This document shows positions 48,566 through 57,279 of a DNA stretch of 64,000 nucleotides, one piece after another (position 1 is the stretch's first letter; every line of letters starts with the position of its first letter). The stretch lies in NCBI RefSeq assembly GCF_900142385.1, contig NZ_FRAQ01000003.1:1-64000 (forward strand), given 5' to 3'. The notes beneath the pieces are model-generated. The model had not been told where the DNA came from. It saw only the letters and a list, made by a program, of their open reading frames with translations, and ran no database searches. This stretch comes from Marinobacter antarcticus. Its GTDB lineage: Bacteria > Pseudomonadota > Gammaproteobacteria > Pseudomonadales > Oleiphilaceae. The translations under genes and the position numbers were made by a program.

Positions 48566-49081
48566 ATGCGCAAGGCACTCATAGTAGCCATGTCCCGAAA
48601 CCGGGTTATTGGCCGGAATAACAATCTGCCCTGGCACCTGCCGGGTGACCTGAAGTACTTCAAGCAAGCCACCATGGGCAAGCCCATCATCATGGGTCGT
48701 AAAACCTGGGATTCCATAGGCAGGCCGTTGCCGGGCCGGATGAACGTTGTTATTTCGCGGGATGCAGACCGGGAAGCACCTGCAGGAACCGTTACCGCGC
48801 AATCACTGGAAGAGGCTCTGGTAAAAGCTGCAGCACAGGCTGAACTGGATGGTGGTGATGAAGTGATGATTATCGGGGGTGGGCAGATCTATGCGGAAGC
48901 GCTACCGATGACAGACCGCATTTACATCACGCAGGTGCATGCCGAGGTGGATGGCGATGCGTATTTTCCGGAAGTGAACTGGGATGAGTGGGAAGAAATC
49001 GGACGGGAGGATTTCTCCGCGTCCGATAACAATCCTTACGACTACAGCTTCGTTGTCTATCAGCGCTTGGCGTCTGACTGA
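48566..49081 (+). CDS. folA: Dihydrofolate reductase
   Basis: The 171-residue enzyme reduces the dihydrofolate produced by ThyA. It shows NRVIGRNNNLPWHLPGDLKYFK with the catalytic Asp28, GRKTWDSIGRPLPGR and IIGGGQIYAEAL. Its last 22 bases are also the end of the convergent DEAD-box helicase gene, and I see no terminator between them. Confidence 0.97.
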   Translation: MRKALIVAMSRNRVIGRNNNLPWHLPGDLKYFKQATMGKPIIMGRKTWDSIGRPLPGRMNVVISRDADREAPAGTVTAQSLEEALVKAAAQAELDGGDEVMIIGGGQIYAEALPMTDRIYITQVHAEVDGDAYFPEVNWDEWEEIGREDFSASDNNPYDYSFVVYQRLASD

Positions 49082-50580
49082 CGGGGAGGGCGCTTACCGG
49101 CCGGCTTGCCACCTTTACCCGGTGGCTTGCCTCGTGCTCCGGCGCCTCCAGGTCCACCACGACCTTTTGGTGGTCCCTTGCGAAACTCGCCCGGGCGTCC
49201 GCCTCCGCCTTTGCGATCACGGCGCGGAGGTGGAGTCGAAGACACCACTGGCAGCGCTTCCGGTTGCTCCAGAGGCAGTGAGCCAGGCTGCATTGCCTCC
49301 ATCCAGCACGCGAGGGCACCAGCAACCATGGCTATATCCATTTCGTTGCGTTCGGCGATCTCGTCCAGCAATGCCATAGACTTTGCGAGCTTTTTATCTT
49401 CAGCAAAGCCCAGAAGCTGGGTTTCAAACTGCTCTTCGCGCATTTTCTTCAGTTCAACAGGCGACGGCAGTTGGTAAGCTTCCATTGGCGAGTTGGTGGC
49501 GCGCTCAAGAGTGCGCAGCCAGCTCCGCTCGCGGGGGGTTACCAGCAGGATAGCTTTACCTGTGCGCCCGGCGCGGCCGGTACGCCCCACCCGGTGGATA
49601 TAGGCTTCGGTGTCGTAGGGCACATCGTAGTTGATAACGTGTGTGATTCTGGGTACGTCCAGGCCGCGGGCGGCTACGTCGGTCGCGACGATAATGTCTT
49701 TCTTGCCACGCTTGAGGTCTTCAACAGTCTGTTCGCGCTGTCGCTGGTTCAGATCCCCGTTCAGGGGTGCTACGGCGTGTCCGCGGGCGCTGAGTTTCTC
49801 GGCCAGCAGTGTGGTTTCGGCCTTGGTGCGCACAAAGATAATCGCACCTTCGATAGGCTCCACTTCCAGAATGCGGGTCAGCGCATCCAGCTTGCGCTCT
49901 GCATAAACCGGTAGAACAAACTGAGAAATACGCTCAACCGTGCGGGTTTCGCTCTCGATTTTTACTTCCACCGCATCGCTCAGGTAGGTTTGAGCTACCT
50001 TCTTGATCTGCGGTGGCATGGTGGCGGAGAACAGAGCGCGCTGACAGTTTGGCGGCGTCTTGGAGAGGATAGCCTCAACGTCATCAATAAAGCCCATGCG
50101 CAGCATTTCATCAGCTTCGTCAAGGACCAGGGCTTTCAGGTTGCCCAGCCTTAGTGTGCCTTTGCGAAGATGGTCGAGCATGCGGCCGGGGGTACCGACA
50201 ATAACCTGGGCACCGCGTTTGAGGCCTTTGATCTGAGGATAAAAATCCTGGCCACCGTAAATCGGCAACACGTGGAAGTTGCGAAATTTCGAGGCATAAG
50301 AGGTAAAGGCTTCCGCTACCTGAATAGCCAGTTCCCGCGTGGGTGCCAGAACCAGAATCTGAGGCTCAGTCACGGATGCATCAATCCGGCTCAGCAGCGG
50401 TAATGCGAAGGCGGCGGTTTTACCCGTGCCGGTCTGGGCAACGCCCAGCAGATGTTTGCCAGCGAGCAGTGCAGGAATGCATTGAGCCTGGATGGGTGTT
50501 GGGGTTTCATAGCCAATGGCGGATACAGCTTCAAGTACGGCTGGATCAAGCCCCAGTTCGGCAAAGGACAATTCAGACAT
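49060..50580 (-). CDS. DEAD-box ATP-dependent RNA helicase
   Basis: The 506-residue protein has both helicase cores: AQTGTGKT (motif I), PTRELA (Ia), VLDEADEM (II), SAT (III), ARGLDVP (V) and HRVGRTGRAGR (VI). After about residue 440 it has a low-complexity tail rich in Gly, Arg, Lys and Pro (GGGGRPGEFRKGPPKGRGG). The RNA-binding DbpA domain of full DeaD/CsdA is absent. The role is likely in RNA remodelling or ribosome assembly. The perfect -10 TATAAT on the minus strand at 50643-50638 may be its promoter. Confidence 0.93.
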   Translation of the reverse strand: MSELSFAELGLDPAVLEAVSAIGYETPTPIQAQCIPALLAGKHLLGVAQTGTGKTAAFALPLLSRIDASVTEPQILVLAPTRELAIQVAEAFTSYASKFRNFHVLPIYGGQDFYPQIKGLKRGAQVIVGTPGRMLDHLRKGTLRLGNLKALVLDEADEMLRMGFIDDVEAILSKTPPNCQRALFSATMPPQIKKVAQTYLSDAVEVKIESETRTVERISQFVLPVYAERKLDALTRILEVEPIEGAIIFVRTKAETTLLAEKLSARGHAVAPLNGDLNQRQREQTVEDLKRGKKDIIVATDVAARGLDVPRITHVINYDVPYDTEAYIHRVGRTGRAGRTGKAILLVTPRERSWLRTLERATNSPMEAYQLPSPVELKKMREEQFETQLLGFAEDKKLAKSMALLDEIAERNEMDIAMVAGALACWMEAMQPGSLPLEQPEALPVVSSTPPPRRDRKGGGGRPGEFRKGPPKGRGGPGGAGARGKPPGKGGKPAGKRPPRQSDAKR

Positions 50581-50637
50581 CGATTTACTCGGGATTCGGA
50601 AGGTAGAGCATTGCTGGGCAATGCATTATGTGGCGAT

Positions 50638-50643
50638 ATTATA
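50638..50643 (-). promoter_or_regulatory. Possible -10 element of the DEAD-box helicase gene
   Basis: Read on the minus strand the bases are TATAAT, 58 bases before the start codon. The matching -35 (TATTAA at a 17-base spacing) is poor. Confidence 0.35.
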
Positions 50644-50828
50644 ACCGCTTTTTGTCGGCTTTAATACGTAAAATCTTTTGTACCTCGTAGGTAGTTGCCG
50701 GGGCGCGCAACGTTTGGCGGCCTGGTAACTGGCTTGCTGTTTTTGAGGCCAGTCATCGAAGCTGACGATCAGTCGCCAGACTGTGACGGTATGCGGTTAG
50801 TTTTTTATCGGTGGTTGAAAGGTGCTTT

Positions 50829-50860
50829 AAAGAAATGGCGGCTCAGGCCGCCATTTCTGA
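50829..50860 (-). terminator. Terminator hairpin of the dehalogenase-like gene, with the stop codon in its loop
   Basis: On the minus strand AGAAATGGCGGC pairs with GCCGCCATTTCT, twelve bases in each arm, and TTTAAAG follows. The TGA stop of the upstream gene lies in the loop region, so the last codons form the 5' arm. This is read directly from the sequence; the termination role is inferred. Confidence 0.72.
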
Positions 50861-51742
50861 TTTCAACGCATCAAGAATAATCCGCGCAAAGTCTTCGGGC
50901 GAGTCTTCCTGCAGGAAGTGCCCACCACTCAGGGTGATGTGCGGCTGCCCCAGTGCGCCGGGAACGCGGCGCTGCATGTAGCGGTCCCCGCCTCGGGTTA
51001 TAGGGTCGCCGCTGCTGAAACACGTAATGAAGGGCTTTCGCCAGGTTTCCAGTACCTTCCATGCGGCCTTGTTGGCATTGCTTGCCGGGTCTTCTGGTGA
51101 AACGGGTACCAGTTTTGGAAACGCTCGCGCGCCCGCTTTGTATTCTGTTGACGGGAACGGCGCCTCGTAGGCTGCCAGTTCATGTTTGTTCAATGTTCGT
51201 TCGGTACCGAGCTGCACAATCCGGCTGACCGGAAACCAGGGGCTGTGGGTAGCGAAAGCCTTCCATACACTGAACGCGGCAGGTGCGCGGGTTTCGCCGG
51301 TTGGCAGCATGCCATTACCAACAATGATCCGTTGGAATCGGTTTGGGAGTTCCGCGGCAAGTCGCAGGCCCAGAAGCGAGCCCCAATTCTGGCAAACCAG
51401 CGTTATGTTTTTGAGGTCCAGTGCTTCGAGCCATTGCTTAAGCCATGCCATGTGGCGATCGTAGCTGTAGTCATCTACGGATGCGGGCTTGTCGGATTTA
51501 CCGAAGCCCACGAGGTCAGGCGCCAGTACCCGGTGGCCTGCATCAGCGACTACAGGAATCATATGGCGGTAAAGGTATGACCACGAGGGCTCGCCGTGAA
51601 GCATGAGAACGGGGGATGCATCGGCTGGGCCCTCGTCGACATAATGCATCCTGAGGCCGGGCTCGACATCCAGATAATGAGGGAGAAAAGGGTAATCCGG
51701 GAGGCCTACAAAGCGGTCGTCATCGGTTCTCAGAATACGCAT
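50843..51742 (-). CDS. Haloalkane dehalogenase-like alpha/beta hydrolase with Asn at the nucleophile position
   Basis: With this start the protein has 299 residues. It aligns with DhlA-type enzymes from IRTPDQRF to the C-terminus: oxyanion-site HGEPSWSYLY, the acid in SSGDPIT and the His in GGHFLQE are present. The nucleophile elbow reads LVCQNWGSLLGL where DhlA has VQDWGG, so Asp is replaced by Asn (codon AAT, plus-strand bases 51386-51388). The cap-domain Trp that stabilises halide in DhlA also seems replaced (TERTL in place of WAPTL). An ATG at 51793 would add 17 residues. The enzyme's activity is therefore uncertain; annotation as a dehalogenase would be misleading. Confidence 0.85.
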   Translation of the reverse strand: MRILRTDDDRFVGLPDYPFLPHYLDVEPGLRMHYVDEGPADASPVLMLHGEPSWSYLYRHMIPVVADAGHRVLAPDLVGFGKSDKPASVDDYSYDRHMAWLKQWLEALDLKNITLVCQNWGSLLGLRLAAELPNRFQRIIVGNGMLPTGETRAPAAFSVWKAFATHSPWFPVSRIVQLGTERTLNKHELAAYEAPFPSTEYKAGARAFPKLVPVSPEDPASNANKAAWKVLETWRKPFITCFSSGDPITRGGDRYMQRRVPGALGQPHITLSGGHFLQEDSPEDFARIILDALKSEMAA

Positions 51743-51887
51743 GCCATCGACTGTCCTGACTGATTGGTTGCGTGATTGCTGCGGGTTTTCCATTTCCGGA
51801 ACCGTTACAGCAATCTTAGATCATCAGGATAGATCAGTTGGCGATTTCATGTGTTTGAGTTGCGTAACAGAGCGTTGCAGCTTTGAA

Positions 51888-52241
51888 TCAGGCGTCGTCC
51901 GGGTCGACTGTTGGTCTTCGGTTGGAGCGTTTGTCTTCCCAATCCAGGTTTTTGGGGTCATACCAGCCGATAGCGTTGAGTACTTTCTCACGCGTGACTG
52001 CTGACAGCGTTGGCCAGAGCTCCTGGAAGTCGTCCAGCCCCTGGTCCCGAAAACGCTGCTGCTTGCTCTGGAGGCGGTGAATGATTCGTGGCAGTTGCAG
52101 TGCCTCGCCCAGCTGCCCCGGCACCAGAATTTCCTGGCCCAGAACCTTTCGGCGATGGGTTCTGGCGGCAAGCACCCGGCGCAGTTCCGCCGCAGCGTCC
52201 AGAGCTGTTTCCGTAGTAAAGGTTTCCTGTTCCAATACCAT
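51888..52241 (-). CDS. Hypothetical protein, small and helical
   Basis: The 117-residue product has no motif I recognise. It is highly charged, mostly helix-favouring, with ELRRVLAARTHRRKVLGQ near 19-36 and an Asp/Arg-rich C-terminus (WEDKRSNRRPTVDPDDA). The start at 52241 is the in-frame ATG nearest the first conserved-looking part; an upstream start at 52289 is possible. It lies between the hydrolase gene and the divergent AI-2E permease gene. Confidence 0.62.
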   Translation of the reverse strand: MVLEQETFTTETALDAAAELRRVLAARTHRRKVLGQEILVPGQLGEALQLPRIIHRLQSKQQRFRDQGLDDFQELWPTLSAVTREKVLNAIGWYDPKNLDWEDKRSNRRPTVDPDDA

Positions 52242-52355
52242 GACCTGTTTAATAGCTGACCAACAACCTTCGACTATAACCTGAAGCATGCGCCAGTGGC
52301 CATTTGGTCATGGTAGGCTAATGCCCGCCTGAATCTGACTTGGATAAACGGAATT

Positions 52356-53435
52356 ATGTACGCAAAACTTGAGACACGAACCTTTCTTGCCATGCTGGTC
52401 GGGGTATCTCTGGCTTTCGCGTTGCTCATGAAGCCTTTTTCGGGGCCCATCTTCTGGGCTATCGCGATTGCACTGATTTTTCATCCGTTCCAGCTGTTCC
52501 TGGTACGTCGGCTTGGTGAGCGGCCAAACGTGAATGCGTTGATTACGTTAACGGTATGCATGTTGATCGTGGTAATTCCTGTGCTGGTGCTAGTGACCTC
52601 TCTGGTGTCCGAGGGGCTGGGAATCTATCAGCAGATTCAGGACGGGGAGATAAAGCCCGGCGAGTATATTGATCAGGTGAACAAGTCCTTCCCGGCTATT
52701 CAGGCACTTCTGGCCCAGTTTGATGTCAGTTTCAGTGAAATCCGCGATCGAGTCGTCAGTCTGTTCGTGGGCGGCAGCCAGTTTCTTGCCAAGCAGGCTC
52801 TGGGCGTTGGCCAGAACACCTTCCAGTTTTTCCTCGGGCTGGCTCTTATGGTGTACCTGGCGTTTTTCCTGTTGCGCGACGGCAGTAAGCTGGTTGACCT
52901 GCTGATTCGTGCGCTTCCCCTGGGGGATGAGCGTGAACGCTTGCTGTTTGCCAAATTTGCCGAAGTAACCCGCGCAACGGTCAAAGGTAACCTGCTGATT
53001 GCCATCATTCAGGGTGCGCTGGGGGGCTTTATTTTCTGGATTCTCGGTATTGGCGGGGCGCTGCTTTGGGGCGTAGTGATGGCCATTTTCTCATTACTGC
53101 CGGCTGTGGGCGCCGCGTTGGTGTGGGTGCCTGCAGCGATTTATCTGGCTGCAGTAGGTAATATCGTTGAGGCCGTGGTGCTCACGATATTCGGCGTGGT
53201 CGTGATAGGGCTTGCTGATAATGTTTTACGACCGATTCTGGTTGGTCGGGATACAAAACTCCCTGATTACATTGTGCTGCTTTCCACGCTGGGCGGCATT
53301 GCAATGTTTGGTATTAACGGTTTTGTGATGGGGCCTCTGGTCGCCGCATTGTTCATGGCGTTCTGGGGAATCTTTATCCGGGAGTTCAGCGAAGAGTCTC
53401 AGAAGGCCGAAGATTATGACCGTGATGTCGGTTAA
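52356..53435 (+). CDS. AI-2E family transporter (PerM/TqsA-type permease)
   Basis: The 359-residue protein has about seven or eight membrane helices and a central soluble part (about 85-150), as in the UPF0118/AI-2E family. Conserved ALLWGVVMAIFSLLPAVGAALVWVPAAIYL and VIGLADNVLRPILVG segments are visible. Family members are linked to autoinducer export, Na+/H+ exchange or stress; the substrate is unknown here. Confidence 0.92.
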   Translation: MYAKLETRTFLAMLVGVSLAFALLMKPFSGPIFWAIAIALIFHPFQLFLVRRLGERPNVNALITLTVCMLIVVIPVLVLVTSLVSEGLGIYQQIQDGEIKPGEYIDQVNKSFPAIQALLAQFDVSFSEIRDRVVSLFVGGSQFLAKQALGVGQNTFQFFLGLALMVYLAFFLLRDGSKLVDLLIRALPLGDERERLLFAKFAEVTRATVKGNLLIAIIQGALGGFIFWILGIGGALLWGVVMAIFSLLPAVGAALVWVPAAIYLAAVGNIVEAVVLTIFGVVVIGLADNVLRPILVGRDTKLPDYIVLLSTLGGIAMFGINGFVMGPLVAALFMAFWGIFIREFSEESQKAEDYDRDVG

Positions 53436-53549
53436 GGCGACATGAGATAAAAGTATGATAGGATTTTGCGGGTTCGCCCCAGCCTGTGGAGATCGGCACC
53501 ACATAACAAGAAAGAAGCGGATATCGCTCGGATATCAGGAGTACATCAG

Positions 53550-53951
53550 GTGAAAATCATGAAAAACGCGACCACCCGTTTGGGACGCCTTGCGCTCGTA
53601 GCCGGCACAGTAGCAGTGCTGGGTTTCGCGCCTGCAGCGTTTGCTGATGAGACGGTTGCGCTCAAGAATGCCTTATACGGCGCCGGATACGATATCACTA
53701 ACGTCAATTCCAGAATGGATGATGCCACCCGGTCTGAATTGTCGCGTTTCCAGAAGGACAATGGACTTCAGGCAAGCGGGATTCTGGATGAGGAAAGCAA
53801 AAAAGCGCTGGGCATGATCAGTGTTCAGGTTGCGGCTGCTGCGCCCGCTCGCCAGCCCGAAAAGACTCAGCCAGCGGCAGGCAGCAATCCTGAGCCGGTC
53901 GAGGAAGACGCGGTTGAGGAAGAGGATGATGGCGGCTGGTCATTCTTCTGA
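53550..53951 (+). CDS. Secreted peptidoglycan-binding-domain protein
   Basis: The 133-residue protein has a Sec signal peptide that ends near AAFADE, then a peptidoglycan-binding-1-like helical repeat (ALKNALYGAGYDITNVNSRMDDATRSELSRFQKDNGLQASGILDEESKKAL), then a Pro- and acid-rich tail ending in EEEDDGGWSFF. The GTG start at 53550 lies eight bases after AGGAG at 53537-53541; the ATG at 53559 is less well spaced. Target and role are unknown. Confidence 0.82.
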   Translation: MKIMKNATTRLGRLALVAGTVAVLGFAPAAFADETVALKNALYGAGYDITNVNSRMDDATRSELSRFQKDNGLQASGILDEESKKALGMISVQVAAAAPARQPEKTQPAAGSNPEPVEEDAVEEEDDGGWSFF

Positions 53952-53968
53952 CACATGCATCTCGAAAC

Positions 53969-54005
53969 AAAAAAGCCCGCGCAAATGATCTGCGCGGGCT
54001 TTTTT
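53969..54005. terminator. Bidirectional terminator between the peptidoglycan-binding protein and ilvD
   Basis: AAAAAAGCCCGCGCA and TGCGCGGGCTTTTTT are complementary over 15 bases around a seven-base loop, with A and T runs. It serves both convergent genes. Confidence 0.92.
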
Positions 54006-54020
54006 GTATGAGAATCCGTA

Positions 54021-55856
54021 TCAGCCGAGCTTTTCCAGATCTCTCACTGCGCCTTTATCGGCGCTGGTTGCCAGTAACGCGTAAGCTTTCAGAGCCGCCG
54101 AGACTGCGCGCTCTCTTGGTTGTTCAGGCTTCCAGCCTTTTACATCTCTGGCTTCGCGACGACGATCCAGTTCCTGTTGGTCCAGCTGCACATTGATGGA
54201 TCGCTGGGGAATATCGATACGGATCGAGTCGCCGGTTTCGATAAGCCCTATCGCGCCACCAGCTGCGGCTTCGGGTGATGCGTGGCCGATGGAAAGCCCC
54301 GAGGTACCGCCGGAGAAACGCCCGTCGGTCAGCAGTGCGCAGTCCTTGCCGAGCCCTTTGGATTTGAGGTAGCTGGTCGGGTAGAGCATTTCCTGCATGC
54401 CGGGGCCGCCCTTGGGGCCTTCGTAACGGATGATAACCACTTCGCCGGGTTTGACTTCGTCTGCCAGTATGCCGGCAACGGCGGAGTCCTGGCTTTCAAA
54501 GACCCGGGCTTTGCCCTCGAATACGTAGATGCTTTCATCCACGCCGGCGGTTTTTACCACGCAGCCGTCAACGGCGATGTTGCCATACAGAACGGCAAGG
54601 CCGCCCTCGGAACTGTAGGCGTGCTCAATCGAGCGGATACAGCCCGTCTCACGGTCGCCGTCCAGGCTTGGCCAGCGGGTGCTCTGGCTGAAGGCCGTTT
54701 GAGTCGGGATGCCTGCGGGCCCGGCTTTATAGAACTCAACAACTTCTGGGGGCGGCGAACGCATGATGTCCCAGGTTTCCAGCGCTTCTTTCATGGTTTT
54801 GCTGTGTACCGTGGGCAGGTCAGTATTGATCAGGCCGCCACGCTCCAGCTCTCCCAGAATTCCCATAATGCCGCCGGCCCGATGCACATCCTCCATGTGG
54901 TATTTGGGAGAGTTTGGTGCCACTTTGCAAAGCTGCGGAACCCGGCGGGATAGCTGGTCAATCTCGTTCAGAGTGAACGGAACACCACCTTCCTGCGCGG
55001 CTGCCAGCAGGTGAAGAATGGTGTTGGTGGATCCGCCCATGGCGACATCCATAATCATGGCGTTTTCGAACGCTGCCATGGAGGCGATGCTCCGTGGCAG
55101 AACGCTGTCGTCGTCCTGCTCGTAATAGCGCTTGGCATTCTCCACAATCTGACGGCCGGCTTTCAGGAACAGCTGCTCTCGGTCGGCGTGGGTGGCCAGC
55201 ATGGAGCCGTTGCCGGGCAGGGCGAGACCAATGGCTTCGGCCAGGCAGTTCATGGAGTTGGCGGTAAACATGCCTGAGCACGAGCCGCAGGTGGGGCAGG
55301 CGCTACGCTCGTACTCTGCAACCATTTCGTCATCGGCTGAGGGGTCTGCGGCTATAACCATCGCATCGACCAGGTCCAGCTTGTGCTTTGACAGTTTGGT
55401 CTTGCCGGCTTCCATGGGGCCGCCGGAAACGAAAATGGCGGGAATGTTCAGGCGCATGGCGGCCATCAGCATACCCGGTGTGATTTTGTCACAGTTGGAG
55501 ATGCATACCAGGGCATCGGCGCAATGCGCATTCACCATATACTCAACAGAGTCAGCGATGATTTCGCGAGAGGGCAGCGAATAGAGCATGCCGTCGTGGC
55601 CCATGGCGATGCCATCGTCCACTGCGATGGTATTAAACTCCTTGGCTACGCCACCTGCGGCCTCAATTTCGCGGCAAACGAGCTGCCCCAGGTCTTTGAG
55701 ATGGACGTGTCCGGGCACAAACTGGGTGAAGGAGTTGGCGACGGCAATAATCGGTTTTCCGAAATCATCGTCTTTCATGCCGGTGGCGCGCCAGAGGGCG
55801 CGGGCGCCGGCCATATTGCGGCCTGCGGTGGAAGTCCGCGAACGATACTGAGGCAT
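54021..55856 (-). CDS. ilvD: Dihydroxy-acid dehydratase
   Basis: The 611-residue iron-sulfur enzyme makes the 2-oxo acids of valine, isoleucine and leucine. It shows the conserved [10 protein letters not shown] and [11 protein letters not shown] cysteine motifs and [11 protein letters not shown] near the C-terminus. It supplies 2-ketoisovalerate, the substrate of LeuA at the other end of the window. No other ilv gene is near. Confidence 0.97.
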   Translation of the reverse strand: MPQYRSRTSTAGRNMAGARALWRATGMKDDDFGKPIIAVANSFTQFVPGHVHLKDLGQLVCREIEAAGGVAKEFNTIAVDDGIAMGHDGMLYSLPSREIIADSVEYMVNAHCADALVCISNCDKITPGMLMAAMRLNIPAIFVSGGPMEAGKTKLSKHKLDLVDAMVIAADPSADDEMVAEYERSACPTCGSCSGMFTANSMNCLAEAIGLALPGNGSMLATHADREQLFLKAGRQIVENAKRYYEQDDDSVLPRSIASMAAFENAMIMDVAMGGSTNTILHLLAAAQEGGVPFTLNEIDQLSRRVPQLCKVAPNSPKYHMEDVHRAGGIMGILGELERGGLINTDLPTVHSKTMKEALETWDIMRSPPPEVVEFYKAGPAGIPTQTAFSQSTRWPSLDGDRETGCIRSIEHAYSSEGGLAVLYGNIAVDGCVVKTAGVDESIYVFEGKARVFESQDSAVAGILADEVKPGEVVIIRYEGPKGGPGMQEMLYPTSYLKSKGLGKDCALLTDGRFSGGTSGLSIGHASPEAAAGGAIGLIETGDSIRIDIPQRSINVQLDQQELDRRREARDVKGWKPEQPRERAVSAALKAYALLATSADKGAVRDLEKLG

Positions 55857-56022
55857 GGTGCTCTGGTCTCTCTGTTTGAATGCTTGGCGGTAGCTTTAAT
55901 AAAGAGGCAAAGGATACCAGATTAGACTCCCGGCGCATGGTTGTTTTCCTGCGCCATGGTTACAATAGCTAACAGAGATAACGAATCGATTCCCTGCCTT
56001 GTGCTCACTTAGGAGATTGCCT

Positions 56023-57279
56023 ATGGCTAGCCAGGAAAGCCTTCCGCTACGTCGTCTGAAAGAGTTTCAGCCGCTGAACCGGCTGACCGATGACCAGTTG
56101 GTATTGCTAGCCAGTCGCGCCGAACGCAGATCTCATGGCCCAGGCCAGCGAGTGCTGGAGCGCGGTGTACGTGATGGTCTGGATTATTTCCTGGTTGCCG
56201 GGAAAGTGGAGCTGGAATCGGTTGATGGCCGCAAAACGGTTATTGAAGCCGAAACCGAGAAAGCGCTGAATCCCATCGCCAGGCTGCAGCCACGAATGTA
56301 TGAAGTTACCGCGGTTAAGTCGTGTGAATTTCTTGTGGTAGAGCAGGATGTCCTCAACCAGCTTCTGCGAGCAGCGCCGGTCGCCCAGGTTGAGATGGAC
56401 TCGGGGGAGGGCAATGACAGCGGAGAGAGTGAAGAACACCATCTTTTGATGGAGTTTTACGCCGAGCTTCGTTCCAACCAGCTCAAGCTGCCCAGTGTCC
56501 CAGATGTAGCCTGGAAAGTACGGCGCACGGTAGACAAGGAAGATTCAACAGCAGACCAGGTGGCCATTGCGGTGTCAGCTGACCCTGCCATAGCGGCCAA
56601 ACTGGTTCGGGCCTGTAACAGCCCGCTTTACCGGGGGTTCAGCGATGTGCGAAATGTCCGTGAGGCGGTCATCCGGTTGGGCATGAGAACGACTCGCCAG
56701 CTTGTAACTGTGTTCTCCATGCGGGAGGTGTTCAAAACCCGTCAGCCGACACTGCAGAAAGAGATGGAAAAACTCTGGAGACACTCCCGTGAAGTGGCGG
56801 CACTTTGCTGGGTGCTGGCGGACCATACAACCCGGCTGAATCCGGAAGAAGCGCTGTTGGCTGGGCTGCTTCACGATATCGGTGTGGTTCCGATTCTGGT
56901 GCAAGCCGAGCACCACGTAAATCTGTTTGCCGACGACACTAATCTTCAGAATGCCATTAGCGAACTCCGGGCTGATGTCGGCACCGCTGTTCTGGAAAGC
57001 TGGTCGTTCCCGCCCGCATTCATTGATGCGGCGCGGCATGCAGAAGACTGGAGTTACGAGAGCCGGGAGGCGGAGCCACAGCTGGTAGATGTTGTGATTG
57101 TTGCTCAACTTCACGCCATGATCGGTTCCAGCCAGAACGAAGGCTTGCCAGCATTCGACCAGGTGCCTGCTTATCGCCGGTTGGGCGACCTTGAGTTGAA
57201 TGCATCCCGCAGCCTTGAGCTTCTGACAGAGGCGCGGGCACGGGTCGATGAGGTTCAACAGTTGCTGTCCATCCGATGA
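56023..57279 (+). CDS. Signalling protein with cyclic-nucleotide-binding-like and HDOD domains
   Basis: The 418-residue protein has an N-terminal cNMP-binding-like fold (about 12-115: FQPLNRLTDDQLVLLASRAERR onward) and an HDOD domain (about 140-350) with LPSVPDVAWKVRR, RACNSPLYRG and LLAGLLHDIGVVPIL. The HDIG motif is present, but HDOD proteins usually do not show diesterase activity. The start at 56023 follows AGGAG. Its partner gene overlaps it by four bases and encodes a LON-domain protein. Confidence 0.88.
   Translation: MASQESLPLRRLKEFQPLNRLTDDQLVLLASRAERRSHGPGQRVLERGVRDGLDYFLVAGKVELESVDGRKTVIEAETEKALNPIARLQPRMYEVTAVKSCEFLVVEQDVLNQLLRAAPVAQVEMDSGEGNDSGESEEHHLLMEFYAELRSNQLKLPSVPDVAWKVRRTVDKEDSTADQVAIAVSADPAIAAKLVRACNSPLYRGFSDVRNVREAVIRLGMRTTRQLVTVFSMREVFKTRQPTLQKEMEKLWRHSREVAALCWVLADHTTRLNPEEALLAGLLHDIGVVPILVQAEHHVNLFADDTNLQNAISELRADVGTAVLESWSFPPAFIDAARHAEDWSYESREAEPQLVDVVIVAQLHAMIGSSQNEGLPAFDQVPAYRRLGDLELNASRSLELLTEARARVDEVQQLLSIR

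Noticed and set aside
50695..50880. A 61-codon plus-strand open frame in the gap between the helicase and hydrolase genes
   Set aside because: It has no good ribosome binding site, runs into the hydrolase gene and its terminator, and has no recognisable sequence.
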